64,000 bases of DNA from Pseudomonas viridiflava (GCF_900573885.1 NZ_UPSE01000073.1:90910-154909), one strand, 5' to 3'. Shown: positions 26,326 through 37,004, counted from the first letter of the stretch. The notes: a model not told the origin generated them from the letters alone. A program made the numbers and translations.

Positions 26326-26933
26326 ATTCCCCTCACTTCAGCACGGTTGAGTGCCAGCCATTGAATGGCAATGATGCTTGCCGCGTTATAAATCCGCCCG
26401 TCACGAACCGCCGCCAGGGCGTCTTCGAAGGGCATTACGTGCACGCGAATGTCTTCGCCTTCCTCTTCCAGGCCATGCACGCCGCCGGCACCGGTGCTGT
26501 CGCAGCGGCCCACGTAGAGGTGCACTTTTTCATCGGAACCGCCCGGCGACGGAAAGTACGAGGGCAGGGGCCACAGGGCGCCCAGTTCCAGATTGGCTTC
26601 TTCCACCGCTTCACGGCGGGCGACTTCTTCGGGCTGCTCGTCTTTGTCGATCAACCCGGCCACCAGTTCCAGCAGCCAGGGGTTGACGCCTTTGGTCATG
26701 GCGCCGACGCGAAATTGTTCGATCAGCACCACGTTGTCGGCTTTGGGGTCGTACGGCAGTACGCACACGGCGTCGTGGCGCACGAATAATTCACGGCTGA
26801 TTTTCGGGCCCATCTCGCCGGAGAACTGGCGGTGGCGCAGGTGCAGGCGGTCGACTTTGTAGAAACCCGTGAAGCAGTTTTCCCGCTCAATGATTTCTAC
26901 GTCTTCCGGGCCTGGCGTGAAGGTCTTGGTCAT
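26316..26933 (-). CDS. nudF: ADP-ribose pyrophosphatase (Nudix hydrolase)
   Basis: A 205-residue Nudix enzyme that splits ADP-ribose to AMP and ribose 5-phosphate. The Nudix box is canonical, Gly93 to about Leu117, with REAVEE at 107-112. The downstream PSYFPSPGGSDEKVHLYVG is the usual ADP-sugar specificity segment. It is first in the nudF-yqiB-cpdA cluster. The spacer to the divergent lipoprotein gene (26934-27141) shows no feature I can name. Confidence 0.95.
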   Translation of the reverse strand: MTKTFTPGPEDVEIIERENCFTGFYKVDRLHLRHRQFSGEMGPKISRELFVRHDAVCVLPYDPKADNVVLIEQFRVGAMTKGVNPWLLELVAGLIDKDEQPEEVARREAVEEANLELGALWPLPSYFPSPGGSDEKVHLYVGRCDSTGAGGVHGLEEEGEDIRVHVMPFEDALAAVRDGRIYNAASIIAIQWLALNRAEVRGMWA

Positions 26934-27141
26934 CGGTTACCTATTCGCTACTGAAACGTCGGTTGCTGTCATCCTAGCTTGCCTCGGCAAGCGCCGCAGC
27001 CCCTTTCAAGAATGCTGACGGGCTGAGAGGATAGCCGCCCGCGTAAAAGCCACAACCTCCGAACTCATGTGGGTAACGGCAGTCGAAGCCCGACACTTGC
27101 CGTTTTTTACCCGCCTGAATTTGCCGCTGCCAAGGAATGCC

Positions 27142-27888
27142 ATGTCCCTGTTGAAAGCCTGTTCCCCTCTCGCTCTGGCCCTGCTGCTCGGCGGCTGCGC
27201 CAGCCTGTTTCAGCCCGACTTGACCGACAAGCTGGACGTTAAACGCACGGCCTGGGAACACACCCAGCCGGGCTGCCAGGGCAGCGATTGTCCGTTGGTC
27301 AATATCGACACCGTCAGCTTTGCCGACGAGCCGCAGCTGACTGCCTTGATCGACCAGCGCCTGCGCCAGATGACCATCAACACCCCCGACGCCACCTTGC
27401 CGGCCACCCTGCAGAGCTACGAAAAAAGCTTTCTGCAATCAGCCGAGCCGGGTTGGTCGAGCTACCTGCAAGCCAAAGTACGCGAGCAGCATGACGGCCT
27501 GGTGATCATCGAACTGTCGAGCTACCTGTTCACCGGCGGCGCCCACGGCATGCCGGGTCGGCAGTTGATCAACTACGACCGCAAGCTGCACAAGGTACTG
27601 ACCCTGCAAGACATTCTGGTTCCCGGCCAGGAAGCTGCCTTCTGGCAAGCGGCCGAGTTGGCGCACAAAGGCTGGCTGATGGCCAACAAGCTCGACCAGG
27701 ATCCGGAATTCATCAAGAACTGGCCGTTCCTGCGTACCGAGAACATTGGCCTGACCTTTGGTGCGGTCAGCTTGCTGTACGACGTGTACAGCATCGCGCC
27801 GTACTCCTCGGGTCACCCCGAGCTGAAGATTCCGTACCCGCGCTTGAACGGCATCGTTAAGCCGCAGTATTTCCCGGGTCGCGGTTAA
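27142..27888 (+). CDS. DUF3298/RsiV-like lipoprotein
   Basis: A 248-residue lipoprotein: signal MSLLKACSPLALALLLGGC with lipid Cys19. The body has the DUF3298 features, IIELSSYLFTGGAHGMPGRQLINYD and KVLTLQDILVPGQEAAFW, and the C-terminal SIAPYSSGHPELKIPYPRL. This domain also occurs in RsiV, the lysozyme-binding anti-sigma factor, but no sigma factor is near and the role here is unknown. The ATG at 27142 is chosen because it places the signal sequence at the N-terminus; the open frame extends 75 nt upstream. Homologue of PA4972. Confidence 0.85.
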   Translation: MSLLKACSPLALALLLGGCASLFQPDLTDKLDVKRTAWEHTQPGCQGSDCPLVNIDTVSFADEPQLTALIDQRLRQMTINTPDATLPATLQSYEKSFLQSAEPGWSSYLQAKVREQHDGLVIIELSSYLFTGGAHGMPGRQLINYDRKLHKVLTLQDILVPGQEAAFWQAAELAHKGWLMANKLDQDPEFIKNWPFLRTENIGLTFGAVSLLYDVYSIAPYSSGHPELKIPYPRLNGIVKPQYFPGRG

Positions 27889-27892
27889 TTGG

Positions 27893-27977
27893 AAAAGCAT
27901 CGCGGCTAATCGGAATGCCGCCCAACCGCTCCCACAGGAATCGCACACCTGTAGGAGTGGCTTCAGCCGCGAGCTTT
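27893..27977. repeat. REP pair, GTAGGAGCGGCTTTAGCCGCGA family
   Basis: Left arm ATCGCGGCTAATCGG...CCGCTCCCACAG faces right arm CTGTAGGAGTGGCTTCAGC. The two can pair as one imperfect hairpin between the convergent DUF3298 lipoprotein and cytX genes. This is the REP class described in P. putida and relatives. Confidence 0.85.
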
Positions 27978-29264
27978 TTACGCCCGCGCGGCCATCGTTC
28001 TGGCGCCCACGCTGCCCAACCCGAACTGCAACAGGCCCGCCACGATCAGCGCAGGCAATGTCGCCCCCAGTTCCGGGTAGAAGTTGGCCAGCAAATGGTA
28101 AGTCGCCACGCCACCCGCCCAGGCTGCCAGAGCGGACCAGCGCAAGGCGTGGTGCATCACCGCGCTGGCGCGGCGGCGCAGGATGAAGTGGTCGACTAGC
28201 ACCACGCCAAACAGCGGCGCGAATACCGAGCCGATCAGCAGCAGGAAGTTCTGGTACTGCGCCAACGGGGCCACGCAGGCGATCACCGTGCAGATCACGC
28301 CGATGGCGAGCGCCAGATGCTCCACTTTCACCCGCACAAAGGTGCCGCTGGAAACGGCAGCCGAGTGGACGTCGGCGAAAGCGTTTTCCGATTCATCGAG
28401 CAAAATCAGCAGCAACGGAATACCCAGGCCGGCGCCCGCCAGTGCCAGCAGCAGCGCGTTCACTTCACCGCTCGGCGCGAACGCCAGGGTGTACGCCACG
28501 CCCAGCCCCATCAGCCATACGTTGCCGACAAAAAAGCCCACCGCGGTGCCGCCGAACACGCTGCCGGCGCGTTTGCCGAAGCGCGAGTAGTCGGCGATCA
28601 GCGGCAGCCACGACAGCGGCATGGCGATAGCGATGTCAAAACCCAGTGCAAACGGCAGCGAGCCGTCGCCGCGCTGCGCCCACAAGCTGGCGAGGTCGGC
28701 CTTGGCAAACAGGTTCCAGGTCAGCCAGATGCAGGCGCCGAGCAACAGCCAGATGCCCCATTTGCGCAGCACTTTGCGCACGAAGGTCAGGGGGCCGGTG
28801 ACCGCCAGCAGGGTGACCAGGGCGCCGAACAGCAACGTCCAGAGCAGGGGTTGCGTCCACAGGCTTTCTTCGCCGAACGCGCGGGTGGCCAGCAGGCTGG
28901 CGGCGTCGCGCATCACGATGATTTCGAACGAGCCCCAGCCAATCAGCTGTAGCAAATTCAGCAGCGCCGGCAGGCTGGCGCCGTGGTTGCCGAGGCTGAG
29001 TTTGATGGCGGCCATGGATGCCAGACCGGTGTCACTGCCAATCACGCCAACGGCCGCCAGCAGCAACACGCCGACGGCGGTGCCCAGGGCAATCGCCAGC
29101 AGGCCGAACGCCAGGCCGAGGCCGGGGGCGAGGAGGGCGCCGGTTTGCAGCACCATCAGGCCGATGCCGAGGGAAAACCACAGGGAAAACAGATCTCGCG
29201 CGCCGAACACGCGCTGGCTGGCCGGGACGGCAAGATCGGGGGAATAGGTGCTGGGTGTGTTCAC
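27978..29264 (-). CDS. cytX: Putative hydroxymethylpyrimidine transporter CytX
   Basis: A 428-residue membrane protein of the nucleobase:cation symporter-1 family with about 12 helices. Segments such as FGARDLFSLWFSLGIGLMVLQTGALLAPGLG and PLSWLPLIADYSRFGK are typical. CytX members are distinguished from cytosine permeases by their link to thiamine genes, and this gene lies directly downstream of thiC on the same strand. ThiC makes HMP phosphate and CytX would import HMP, so both feed the same thiamine branch. It probably shares the TPP riboswitch control of thiC, although a repeat of about 120 nt separates them. Substrate is inferred from context. Confidence 0.75.
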   Translation of the reverse strand: MNTPSTYSPDLAVPASQRVFGARDLFSLWFSLGIGLMVLQTGALLAPGLGLAFGLLAIALGTAVGVLLLAAVGVIGSDTGLASMAAIKLSLGNHGASLPALLNLLQLIGWGSFEIIVMRDAASLLATRAFGEESLWTQPLLWTLLFGALVTLLAVTGPLTFVRKVLRKWGIWLLLGACIWLTWNLFAKADLASLWAQRGDGSLPFALGFDIAIAMPLSWLPLIADYSRFGKRAGSVFGGTAVGFFVGNVWLMGLGVAYTLAFAPSGEVNALLLALAGAGLGIPLLLILLDESENAFADVHSAAVSSGTFVRVKVEHLALAIGVICTVIACVAPLAQYQNFLLLIGSVFAPLFGVVLVDHFILRRRASAVMHHALRWSALAAWAGGVATYHLLANFYPELGATLPALIVAGLLQFGLGSVGARTMAARA

Positions 29265-29326
29265 GGCTTTTTTGTTCTCGGGGGACGCGTTGGTGGTGAG
29301 TGTGGGGTTCGTCTGACTGGCCCGTT

Positions 29327-29450
29327 CCCTTCACCCTAGCCCTCTCCCCGCTGGGGCGAGGGGACTGATCGCTGGTGTGTCGCGAATGTTCGCTGCAGCC
29401 TGAATCCGCCCCCTCTTCCCTCGTGGGAGAGGGTTGGGGTGAGGGGGGAC
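29327..29450. repeat. Inverted repeat, CCCTCTCCC/GGGAGAGGG family, second copy
   Basis: Left CACCCTAGCCCTCTCCCC and right GGGAGAGGGTTGGGGTGAGG face each other over about 70 nt, with nested GGGCGAGGGG and CCCCTCTTCCC segments. It lies between thiC and cytX, inside what should be one operon. Confidence 0.82.
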
Positions 29451-29461
29451 GTTGCTGTCGC

Positions 29462-31363
<1,902 letters not shown>

Positions 31364-31457
31364 TCATCCTGAACGGGATTGTCGGAGTGAACCTGATACG
31401 GACGGAGGCGCACCGGGGCTGGTGCCAGAGGACTCGCAAGCAGATGGCAGGCGAGCA

Positions 31458-31553
31458 ATCTTGTTCCCTACGCAGGCGTTAACCTGATCAGGTTCAACGG
31501 GATCCGGATTAACCGATCTCAGCCTTTCACTCAAGGCACCCCGACAAGAACCC
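31458..31553 (-). promoter_or_regulatory. TPP (THI-box) riboswitch
   Basis: On the minus strand the region reads GTCGGGGTGCC, then GGCTGAGATC, then GTTGAACCTGATCAGGTTAA and GCGTAGGGAACAAG, which are the conserved THI-box segments in the right order. It lies about 110 nt upstream of thiC and should reduce thiC (and cytX) expression when thiamine pyrophosphate is abundant. Further upstream, TTGGTT and TTTAGA-like sequences around 31560-31585 may be the promoter. Confidence 0.95.
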
Positions 31554-31798
31554 GGCCACTCTAAACAAGGGTTGGAAGAAAACCAACCCCGAAGTCAAAA
31601 AAGTCTGACCGGTGCGTCGGATCATGACGACAACGGCGTCTCCGAAAGATGATTGTTGCGGGCAGGCAACATAGCTTGTCGCAAACTACACTCACGGCGC
31701 GTTCAGGCCCCTTGACCCTCTGCATCGCGCCCCTTAGCCTTGCCCATCACCGCCCCACTGCCGCTGGTTCAGGGGCCACACCAATTAGGATGATTAGC

Positions 31799-33247
31799 AT
31801 GCTGCGCAGACTTTCCCTGGCACTTGCCGTGGCTTCAGCATCGAGTGGTGCTGCCTGGGCAGCGGAAGCTCCCCTTTCGGCAAAAACCGACCTGGTGAGC
31901 GTTTATCAGGAAGCGGTGAACAACAACGCCGACCTGGCCGCCGCCCGCGCCGATTATGAAGCCCGCAAAGAAGTGGTGCCCCAGGCCCGCGCCGGCCTGC
32001 TGCCGAATATTTCCGGCGGTGCCAACATGAACGACACCCGCACCAAGGTCGAAACCTCTGCCGGTGACCCGACCCTGAGCCGCAGCGGCACCGTTTACCA
32101 GGCCACGCTGAGCCAACCGATTTTCCGCGCCGACCGCTGGTTCCAGTTGCAAGCGGCCGAAGCCATCGACGAGCAAGCCTCGCTCGAATTGTCCGCCACC
32201 GAACAGAACCTGATTCTGCAAACCGCCGAAGCCTACTTCGCCGTGCTGCGCGCGCAAGACAACCTGGCCTCTACCAAGGCCGAAGAAGCGGCCTTCCAGC
32301 GTCAGCTTGACCAGGCCAACGAGCGCTTCGACGTGGGCCTTTCGGATAAAACCGACGTGCTCGAAGCCCAGGCCAGCTTCGACACCGCCCGCGCCAACCG
32401 CATCCTGGCGCAGCGCTCGGTGGATGATTCGTTCCAGTCGTTGGTCACCCTGACCAACCGCGACTACAACTCGGTCGAAGGCATCAAGCACACCCTGCCC
32501 GTGCTGGCGCCGACGCCGAATGACGCCAAGGCCTGGGTCGACACCGCCGCGCAGCAGAACCTCAATCTGCAAGCCAGCAACTTTGCGGTCGATGCTGCGG
32601 AAGAAACCCTGCGCCAACGCAAAGCCGGCCACGCGCCGACCGTCGACGCCGTGGCGCAATACCAGCGCGGCGACAACGACAGCCTCGGCTACGTCAACAG
32701 CGGCACCTTTGGCGCGCCGCGCTACAACGGCGACGCCGAACAGCGCAGCATCGGCCTGCAACTGAATATTCCGATCTACAGCGGCGGCCTCACCAGTTCG
32801 CAAGCGCGCGAGGCCTACCAGCGTCTGAACCAGGCCGAGCAGCAGCGCGAAAGCCTGCGTCGCCAGGTGGTGGAAAACACCCGCAACCTGCACCGCGCGG
32901 TGAACACCGACGTGGAAACCGTGCAGGCGCGCAAGCAGTCGATCATCTCCAACCAGAGCGCCCTGGAAGCCACCGAAATCGGTTACCAGGTCGGTACGCG
33001 CAACATCGTCGACGTGCTCGACGCCCAGCGTCAGCTCTACAGCTCGGTGCGCAACTACAACAACGCCCGTTACGACTACATTCTCGACAACCTGCGCCTG
33101 AAACAGGCCGCCGGCACGTTGAGCCCGGCAGACCTGGAAACCCTGGCGCGCTTCCTCAAGCCAGACTACAACCCGGACAAGGATTTCTTGCCGCCAGATC
33201 TGGCGAAGTCGGCCGAGCAGAACCTGCGCGCTAAGCCTGACTACTGA
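31799..33247 (+). CDS. tolC: TolC family outer membrane channel protein
   Basis: A 482-residue outer-membrane factor that forms the exit duct of efflux pumps and type I secretion. The signal peptide is MLRRLSLALAVASASSGAAWA, cut before AEAPL. Two repeats of the TolC helical hairpin type are visible (VYQEAVNNNADLAAARADYEARK in the first and QNLNLQASNFAVDAAEETLRQRKAGHAP in the second), with the second beta segment in IPIYSGGLTSSQ. The ATG at 31799 has AGGA 8 nt upstream; the ATG 9 nt earlier overlaps that site. It is divergent from thiC, as in P. aeruginosa (PA4974/PA4973). Confidence 0.95.
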   Translation: MLRRLSLALAVASASSGAAWAAEAPLSAKTDLVSVYQEAVNNNADLAAARADYEARKEVVPQARAGLLPNISGGANMNDTRTKVETSAGDPTLSRSGTVYQATLSQPIFRADRWFQLQAAEAIDEQASLELSATEQNLILQTAEAYFAVLRAQDNLASTKAEEAAFQRQLDQANERFDVGLSDKTDVLEAQASFDTARANRILAQRSVDDSFQSLVTLTNRDYNSVEGIKHTLPVLAPTPNDAKAWVDTAAQQNLNLQASNFAVDAAEETLRQRKAGHAPTVDAVAQYQRGDNDSLGYVNSGTFGAPRYNGDAEQRSIGLQLNIPIYSGGLTSSQAREAYQRLNQAEQQRESLRRQVVENTRNLHRAVNTDVETVQARKQSIISNQSALEATEIGYQVGTRNIVDVLDAQRQLYSSVRNYNNARYDYILDNLRLKQAAGTLSPADLETLARFLKPDYNPDKDFLPPDLAKSAEQNLRAKPDY

Positions 33248-33260
33248 TTGATGCCCGATA

Positions 33261-33290
33261 AAAAGCCCCGCCAAGTGCGGGGCTTTTTTT
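33261..33290 (+). terminator. Rho-independent terminator of tolC
   Basis: Stem GCCCCGC / GCGGGGC with loop CAAGT and a run of seven T, 17 nt after the tolC stop codon. An A-run on the left side could let it act in both directions. Confidence 0.93.
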
Positions 33291-33308
33291 GGGTCATCCG
33301 ACCGGCTT

Positions 33309-33403
33309 CCGGGGCGTCGGCCATGCTGCGTTGCGTCCTCGCTTTTGGTGCTCACGTACTCGAGTACGCTGCGCTCAAAAGCTCCGGGGCGCCTTGCCTG
33401 ACC
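33309..33403. repeat. Structured intergenic element, copy B (GCGCAG-palindrome-TGAGCA family)
   Basis: Read on the minus strand: centre CGTACTCGAGTACG (33355-33368) is flanked by GCGCAG and TGAGCA; one nt further out GCTTTTG pairs perfectly with CAAAAGC (33341-33347 and 33376-33382). Outer words GGTCAGGCAAGGCGC and AACGCAGCATGGCC match copy A at 46811-46898. It lies between the convergent tolC and YdjM-like genes. The remaining spacer to 33470 shows nothing else. Confidence 0.85.
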
Positions 33404-33470
33404 TTAGCCCCGAAACCCTCGATCGAGTAACGGCCGCCATTTATAAGAGCTCGGCCGCCCTGTCCGTCTC

Positions 33471-33998
33471 CTATCGTCTGATTGCCTTGCGGGCGAAGAT
33501 TCCGGTCACCGCCACAACCACACACGGCAACCACACCCACCGCGCCTCGGAGGCCAGTACGGCGAGCCCGCGTTCGCTGAAGAAGCCGTTGATAAACGGC
33601 GATACCGCAATCGGGCGCCAGGGGGCGAAGAAGCGCTGTTCGCTCCAGGGCCATAACCACGCGACGCCCAGTCCGCCGTTAGTCAGGGCGTCCAGCACGC
33701 TATGGGAGGCCGCGGCCAGCGCGAGGAAAACGCCGGCTTTGAGCCGGCCGCTGTTCAGCAGTGGCGCAAACAAAACGCCCAGCACGCCCATCAAGGCAGC
33801 GAAGGCGAGCGAGTGACTGGCGCCGCGATGGCCAAAGCTGTCGGCGTAGGCAATGCCGAATTTGAAGGCGACGACGTCCGCGTCCGGCAAGCAGGCGGCG
33901 AGCATGCCGGCCAGCAGCAGGCGTGTGGGGATAACCCGGCTGCCCAGCGCCAGGCCAATGGCGAGGACGGGCAGCGGGTGGGTGATAAGGGTGGTCAA
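33471..33998 (-). CDS. YdjM-like membrane-bound metal-dependent hydrolase
   Basis: A 175-residue inner-membrane protein of the YdjM family. The metal-binding histidines and acidic residues are in PVLAIGLALGS, LPDADVVAFKFG, FGHRGASHSL and ASHSVLDALTNGG. The family is thought to hydrolyse lipids or phosphoesters, but few members have been tested. Its ATG overlaps the stop of the upstream gene by 4 nt (ATGA), so it is coupled to the two-domain membrane protein gene. Confidence 0.85.
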   Translation of the reverse strand: MTTLITHPLPVLAIGLALGSRVIPTRLLLAGMLAACLPDADVVAFKFGIAYADSFGHRGASHSLAFAALMGVLGVLFAPLLNSGRLKAGVFLALAAASHSVLDALTNGGLGVAWLWPWSEQRFFAPWRPIAVSPFINGFFSERGLAVLASEARWVWLPCVVVAVTGIFARKAIRR

Positions 33999-35584
33999 GG
34001 ACGGGCAGGTTGTTCGTGCATGCGCGCCAGCTGGCGCTCAAGCAGCGACGGGTATGGCTCCAGCAGACGCTCGACGCAGCACGCGCCTTCCGGGCTGGCA
34101 ATCGGGCGGATGCGCACGCGTTGGCGCAGCAGCAAGTCGTCGCCAATGCTGCGCTCGACCAGCAGCAGATTGCGGCTGTGTTGCGACAGCGCCAGTGCAT
34201 CTTGCGCCGTGTCGCTGAGCAGCAGGTCGCCCTGGCTGAGGTCGCCGAGGTCTTCGCCGGCGGTGAGGCCGAGCTGCAATTGCAAGGTAATGCCGCTGTC
34301 GGCCACTTCGATCTGCAGCGCATGGCCCAGGGCACGCATCAACTCGCCACAGCAGATGGCGTGGGTGAGGTAGTCTTCGCCGCTGTCGTCGCTGTTGAAC
34401 AGCATCAGGCTGCTGCCGTCTTTCAGGGTGTGCAGCACGCCGTTGTACAGCGACGCGGCCTGGTCGAGGCAATCGCGGTAGCGCTGCAGCAGATCCATCA
34501 AGCGCGCGCGCGGCAAGCGGCGCAGTTGTTCCTGGGCGCCGAGCTGAATGGCCAGTACGGCGGTCAGTTCAGGCTTGTCTGGCTCGGGGGCGTAATCGTC
34601 TTCTTCAACGTCGAGCACCGGATCCTGCAGGTCGGCGAACGGGTCGTCTTCATCCAGCGGCGCCTGAATCGGTTTTACCCGCAGCGGTGATTGCACGCGG
34701 CGCGGTGGCTCGCGCAGGTCGTCATCGTCGCTGTCGTAACTGTCATCGCGCAGGTCGCGCACTTCGAACTCAGGCTCGTCGTCGGCGTCTTCGTCTACGT
34801 AGGCGTCATCATCTTCGGCGAAGGTGTGCTCGTCGTCTTCGTAGTCGTCTTCGTCATATTCGGGCTCTGGCGGCGCGACCGGTTTCGGTTTTTCCGGCAC
34901 CAGGCGCGATTGCAGCTGGCGGGCCAGATCACCGATTTCATCGTTGCGCCCGGCAGCTGGTGCCGGATCATCCGGGTCGCGCAGCCACAGGCGCAGCTGC
35001 ATCAGCGGCGTGGAAATGTGACGCCCCAGGCGCAGGCTCAGGCTCAAGGTCAGGGCCAGCAGAATCAGGCTGAGCAAGCCCATGCTTTGCAGGCTGATGG
35101 TCATGGGCTGCTGGAACTGCTGCATGTCCAGGCTGATGCGCAGGTGGCCGGCGATCACTTCCTGAAAGGTGATGGGCGTGGAATACAGGCCTTCGGTTTC
35201 ACCCAGCATGCTTTGCATGGGCCGCGAACCGGCTTCGGCGAGGATGCGGTTATCAACGCTATAAATAGCGGCGTGGGCCACCAGCGGATTTTTCACCAGG
35301 TTATTGAGCAGCACGTTGAGGCTGAGAATGTCGTTGGACACCAGCAGCTCGGTGGCCGAAGCGGCCGTCTGAATGGTCAGGCTCTGGCCCAGCGCATCGG
35401 CCTGTTGCTGCATTGCCTGCTTGAACTGCATGCCCATGACCAAGGCATAGATGACCAGCGCTGCGGCCACCAGCAACAGGCTGTGGCTGGCAATGCGCAA
35501 GGCCAACGGCACGCGGCGCTGGCGCAGCGCGTGGAAGATCAGCAGGAAGAAGTTGTCGGGTTTTACAGGCGCTGGCCGGTTCAC
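33995..35584 (-). CDS. Membrane protein with SMP-like sensor region, acidic linker and cyclase-like C-terminal domain
   Basis: About 529 residues. The N-terminal part has a membrane helix (LALRIASHSLLLVAAALVIYALVMG), a periplasmic domain (LLVSNDILSLNVLLNNLVKNPLV), a second helix and a HAMP-like stretch (LGRHISTPLMQLRLWLRDP). This resembles E. coli YtjB/Smp, whose gene is also next to serB. Then follows an Asp/Glu-rich linker (about 100 residues). The C-terminal 180 residues resemble a nucleotide-cyclase-type fold (AVLAIQLGAQEQLRR, LLQRYRDCLDQAASLYNG, LQLQLGLTAGEDL), but the metal-binding aspartates are not evident, so it is likely inactive. The start is uncertain: I used the GTG at 35584; longer versions would run into the serB promoter region. 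Homologue of PA4961. Confidence 0.72.
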   Translation of the reverse strand: MNRPAPVKPDNFFLLIFHALRQRRVPLALRIASHSLLLVAAALVIYALVMGMQFKQAMQQQADALGQSLTIQTAASATELLVSNDILSLNVLLNNLVKNPLVAHAAIYSVDNRILAEAGSRPMQSMLGETEGLYSTPITFQEVIAGHLRISLDMQQFQQPMTISLQSMGLLSLILLALTLSLSLRLGRHISTPLMQLRLWLRDPDDPAPAAGRNDEIGDLARQLQSRLVPEKPKPVAPPEPEYDEDDYEDDEHTFAEDDDAYVDEDADDEPEFEVRDLRDDSYDSDDDDLREPPRRVQSPLRVKPIQAPLDEDDPFADLQDPVLDVEEDDYAPEPDKPELTAVLAIQLGAQEQLRRLPRARLMDLLQRYRDCLDQAASLYNGVLHTLKDGSSLMLFNSDDSGEDYLTHAICCGELMRALGHALQIEVADSGITLQLQLGLTAGEDLGDLSQGDLLLSDTAQDALALSQHSRNLLLVERSIGDDLLLRQRVRIRPIASPEGACCVERLLEPYPSLLERQLARMHEQPARP

Positions 35585-35776
35585 AGAGCGCGGCTCTTTT
35601 CGAAATGGAATTGGCGCGCAGTATAACGAGGGCATGGGGGAGGGCAAAGCGCTCTGCATGCCCGTATGGCAGTGAAAGTGGTTAGAATGTGCGCCTTTTC
35701 ATCACCTTCAACGCCCTGCTGGCGCCCATTGCGTGCCATGCGTTGATGCTTCTGCCGTGCCTTGTGGAGGTCCGCC

Positions 35777-36991
35777 TTGCGCGAAATCGTTCTGATCAAT
35801 ATCACCGGCGAAGACCGCCCGGGCCTGACCGCCGCCATTACCGGCGTGCTGGCACAGGGTGGCGTGAACATTCTCGACATCGGCCAGGCGGTTATCCACA
35901 ACACCCTGTCGTTCGGCATTCTGGTGGAAATTCCAGGCACCGGCGAGGGCTCCGTGGTGCTCAAGGACGTGCTGTTCACCGCCTATAAACTTGATCAGCA
36001 AGTGCGCTTCACACCGGTCTCCGAAGCTGAATACCAGCAGTGGGTCAGCGGCCAGGGCAAGGCGCGGCATATCGTGACGCTGCTTACCCGCCGGGTGACC
36101 GCCGAGCAACTGCAACGCGTGAGTTCCATTACGGCCAAATACGGCCTGAATATCGATCATATCGACCGTCTTTCCGGCCGTATGCCGCTCGACACCCCGG
36201 CCAACCAGAGCAAGGGCTGCATCGAATTTTCCGTGCGCGGCGAGCCGGCCGATCCGGGCGCGCTGCGTGCCGAGTTCCTCAGCGTGGCGCAAGAACTGAA
36301 CGTCGACATCGCCTTCCAGCAAGACTCGGTATTCCGCCGCAATCGCCGTCTGGCGGTGTTCGACATGGACTCGACGCTGATCGAAGCGGAAGTGATCGAC
36401 GAACTGGCCAAGGTGGCCGGCGTGGGTGAAAAGGTGTCGGAAATCACCGAGCGCGCCATGCGTGGCGAACTGGATTTCCGCGCCAGTTTCAAAGAGCGTC
36501 TGGCCTTGCTCAAAGGCCTGCCGGAAAGCGAGCTGGCCGCCATCGGCGCCTCGCTGCGCCTGACCGAGGGCGCGGAAACGCTGTTTGCCGAACTCAAACG
36601 TCTGGGCTACAAAACCGCGATTCTGTCCGGCGGCTTCAGCTACTTCGCCAAACAATTGCAGGCCAAGCTGGGCATTGATTATGTGTTTGCCAACGAGCTG
36701 CAAATTGAAGAGGGCAAGCTGACCGGTGTAGCCATCGAGCCCATCGTCGACGCCCAGCGCAAGGCCGACTTGTTGCGCCAATTGGCCGAACAGGAAGGCG
36801 TGAGTCTGGAACAGACCATTGCCGTGGGCGACGGCGCCAACGACTTGCCGATGCTGGCGATTGCCGGCTTGGGCGTTGCGTTCCGCGCCAAGCCGCTGGT
36901 GAAACAGTCGGCTAAACAGGCGATTTCCACGCTTGGGCTGGATGGGGTGTTGTATCTGCTGGGCTATCGGGATCGCGACGGCCAGGCGTAA
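35777..36991 (+). CDS. serB: Phosphoserine phosphatase SerB
   Basis: The last enzyme of serine biosynthesis. It has 404 residues with an N-terminal ACT-type region (REIVLINITGEDRPGLTAAITGVL) and a HAD phosphatase domain: catalytic Asp196 and Asp198 in VFDMDSTLIEAE, the Ser in ILSGGFSYF, and VGDGANDLPML. I chose a TTG start at 35777: it has TGGAGG 6 nt upstream and gives the N-terminus found in other pseudomonads, whereas no ATG is available near. A TTAGAAT-type -10 lies near 35682. It is divergent from the SMP-like gene. Confidence 0.96.
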   Translation: MREIVLINITGEDRPGLTAAITGVLAQGGVNILDIGQAVIHNTLSFGILVEIPGTGEGSVVLKDVLFTAYKLDQQVRFTPVSEAEYQQWVSGQGKARHIVTLLTRRVTAEQLQRVSSITAKYGLNIDHIDRLSGRMPLDTPANQSKGCIEFSVRGEPADPGALRAEFLSVAQELNVDIAFQQDSVFRRNRRLAVFDMDSTLIEAEVIDELAKVAGVGEKVSEITERAMRGELDFRASFKERLALLKGLPESELAAIGASLRLTEGAETLFAELKRLGYKTAILSGGFSYFAKQLQAKLGIDYVFANELQIEEGKLTGVAIEPIVDAQRKADLLRQLAEQEGVSLEQTIAVGDGANDLPMLAIAGLGVAFRAKPLVKQSAKQAISTLGLDGVLYLLGYRDRDGQA

Positions 36992-37004
36992 CGTTTTGCG
37001 TCGG

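Noticed and set aside
26990..27060. Second TPP riboswitch near GGGCTGAGAGGATAGCC upstream of the DUF3298 lipoprotein
   Set aside because: Only a partial CTGAGA-like segment is present. The second conserved part (ACCTGATCAGG...) and the pairing arms are absent.
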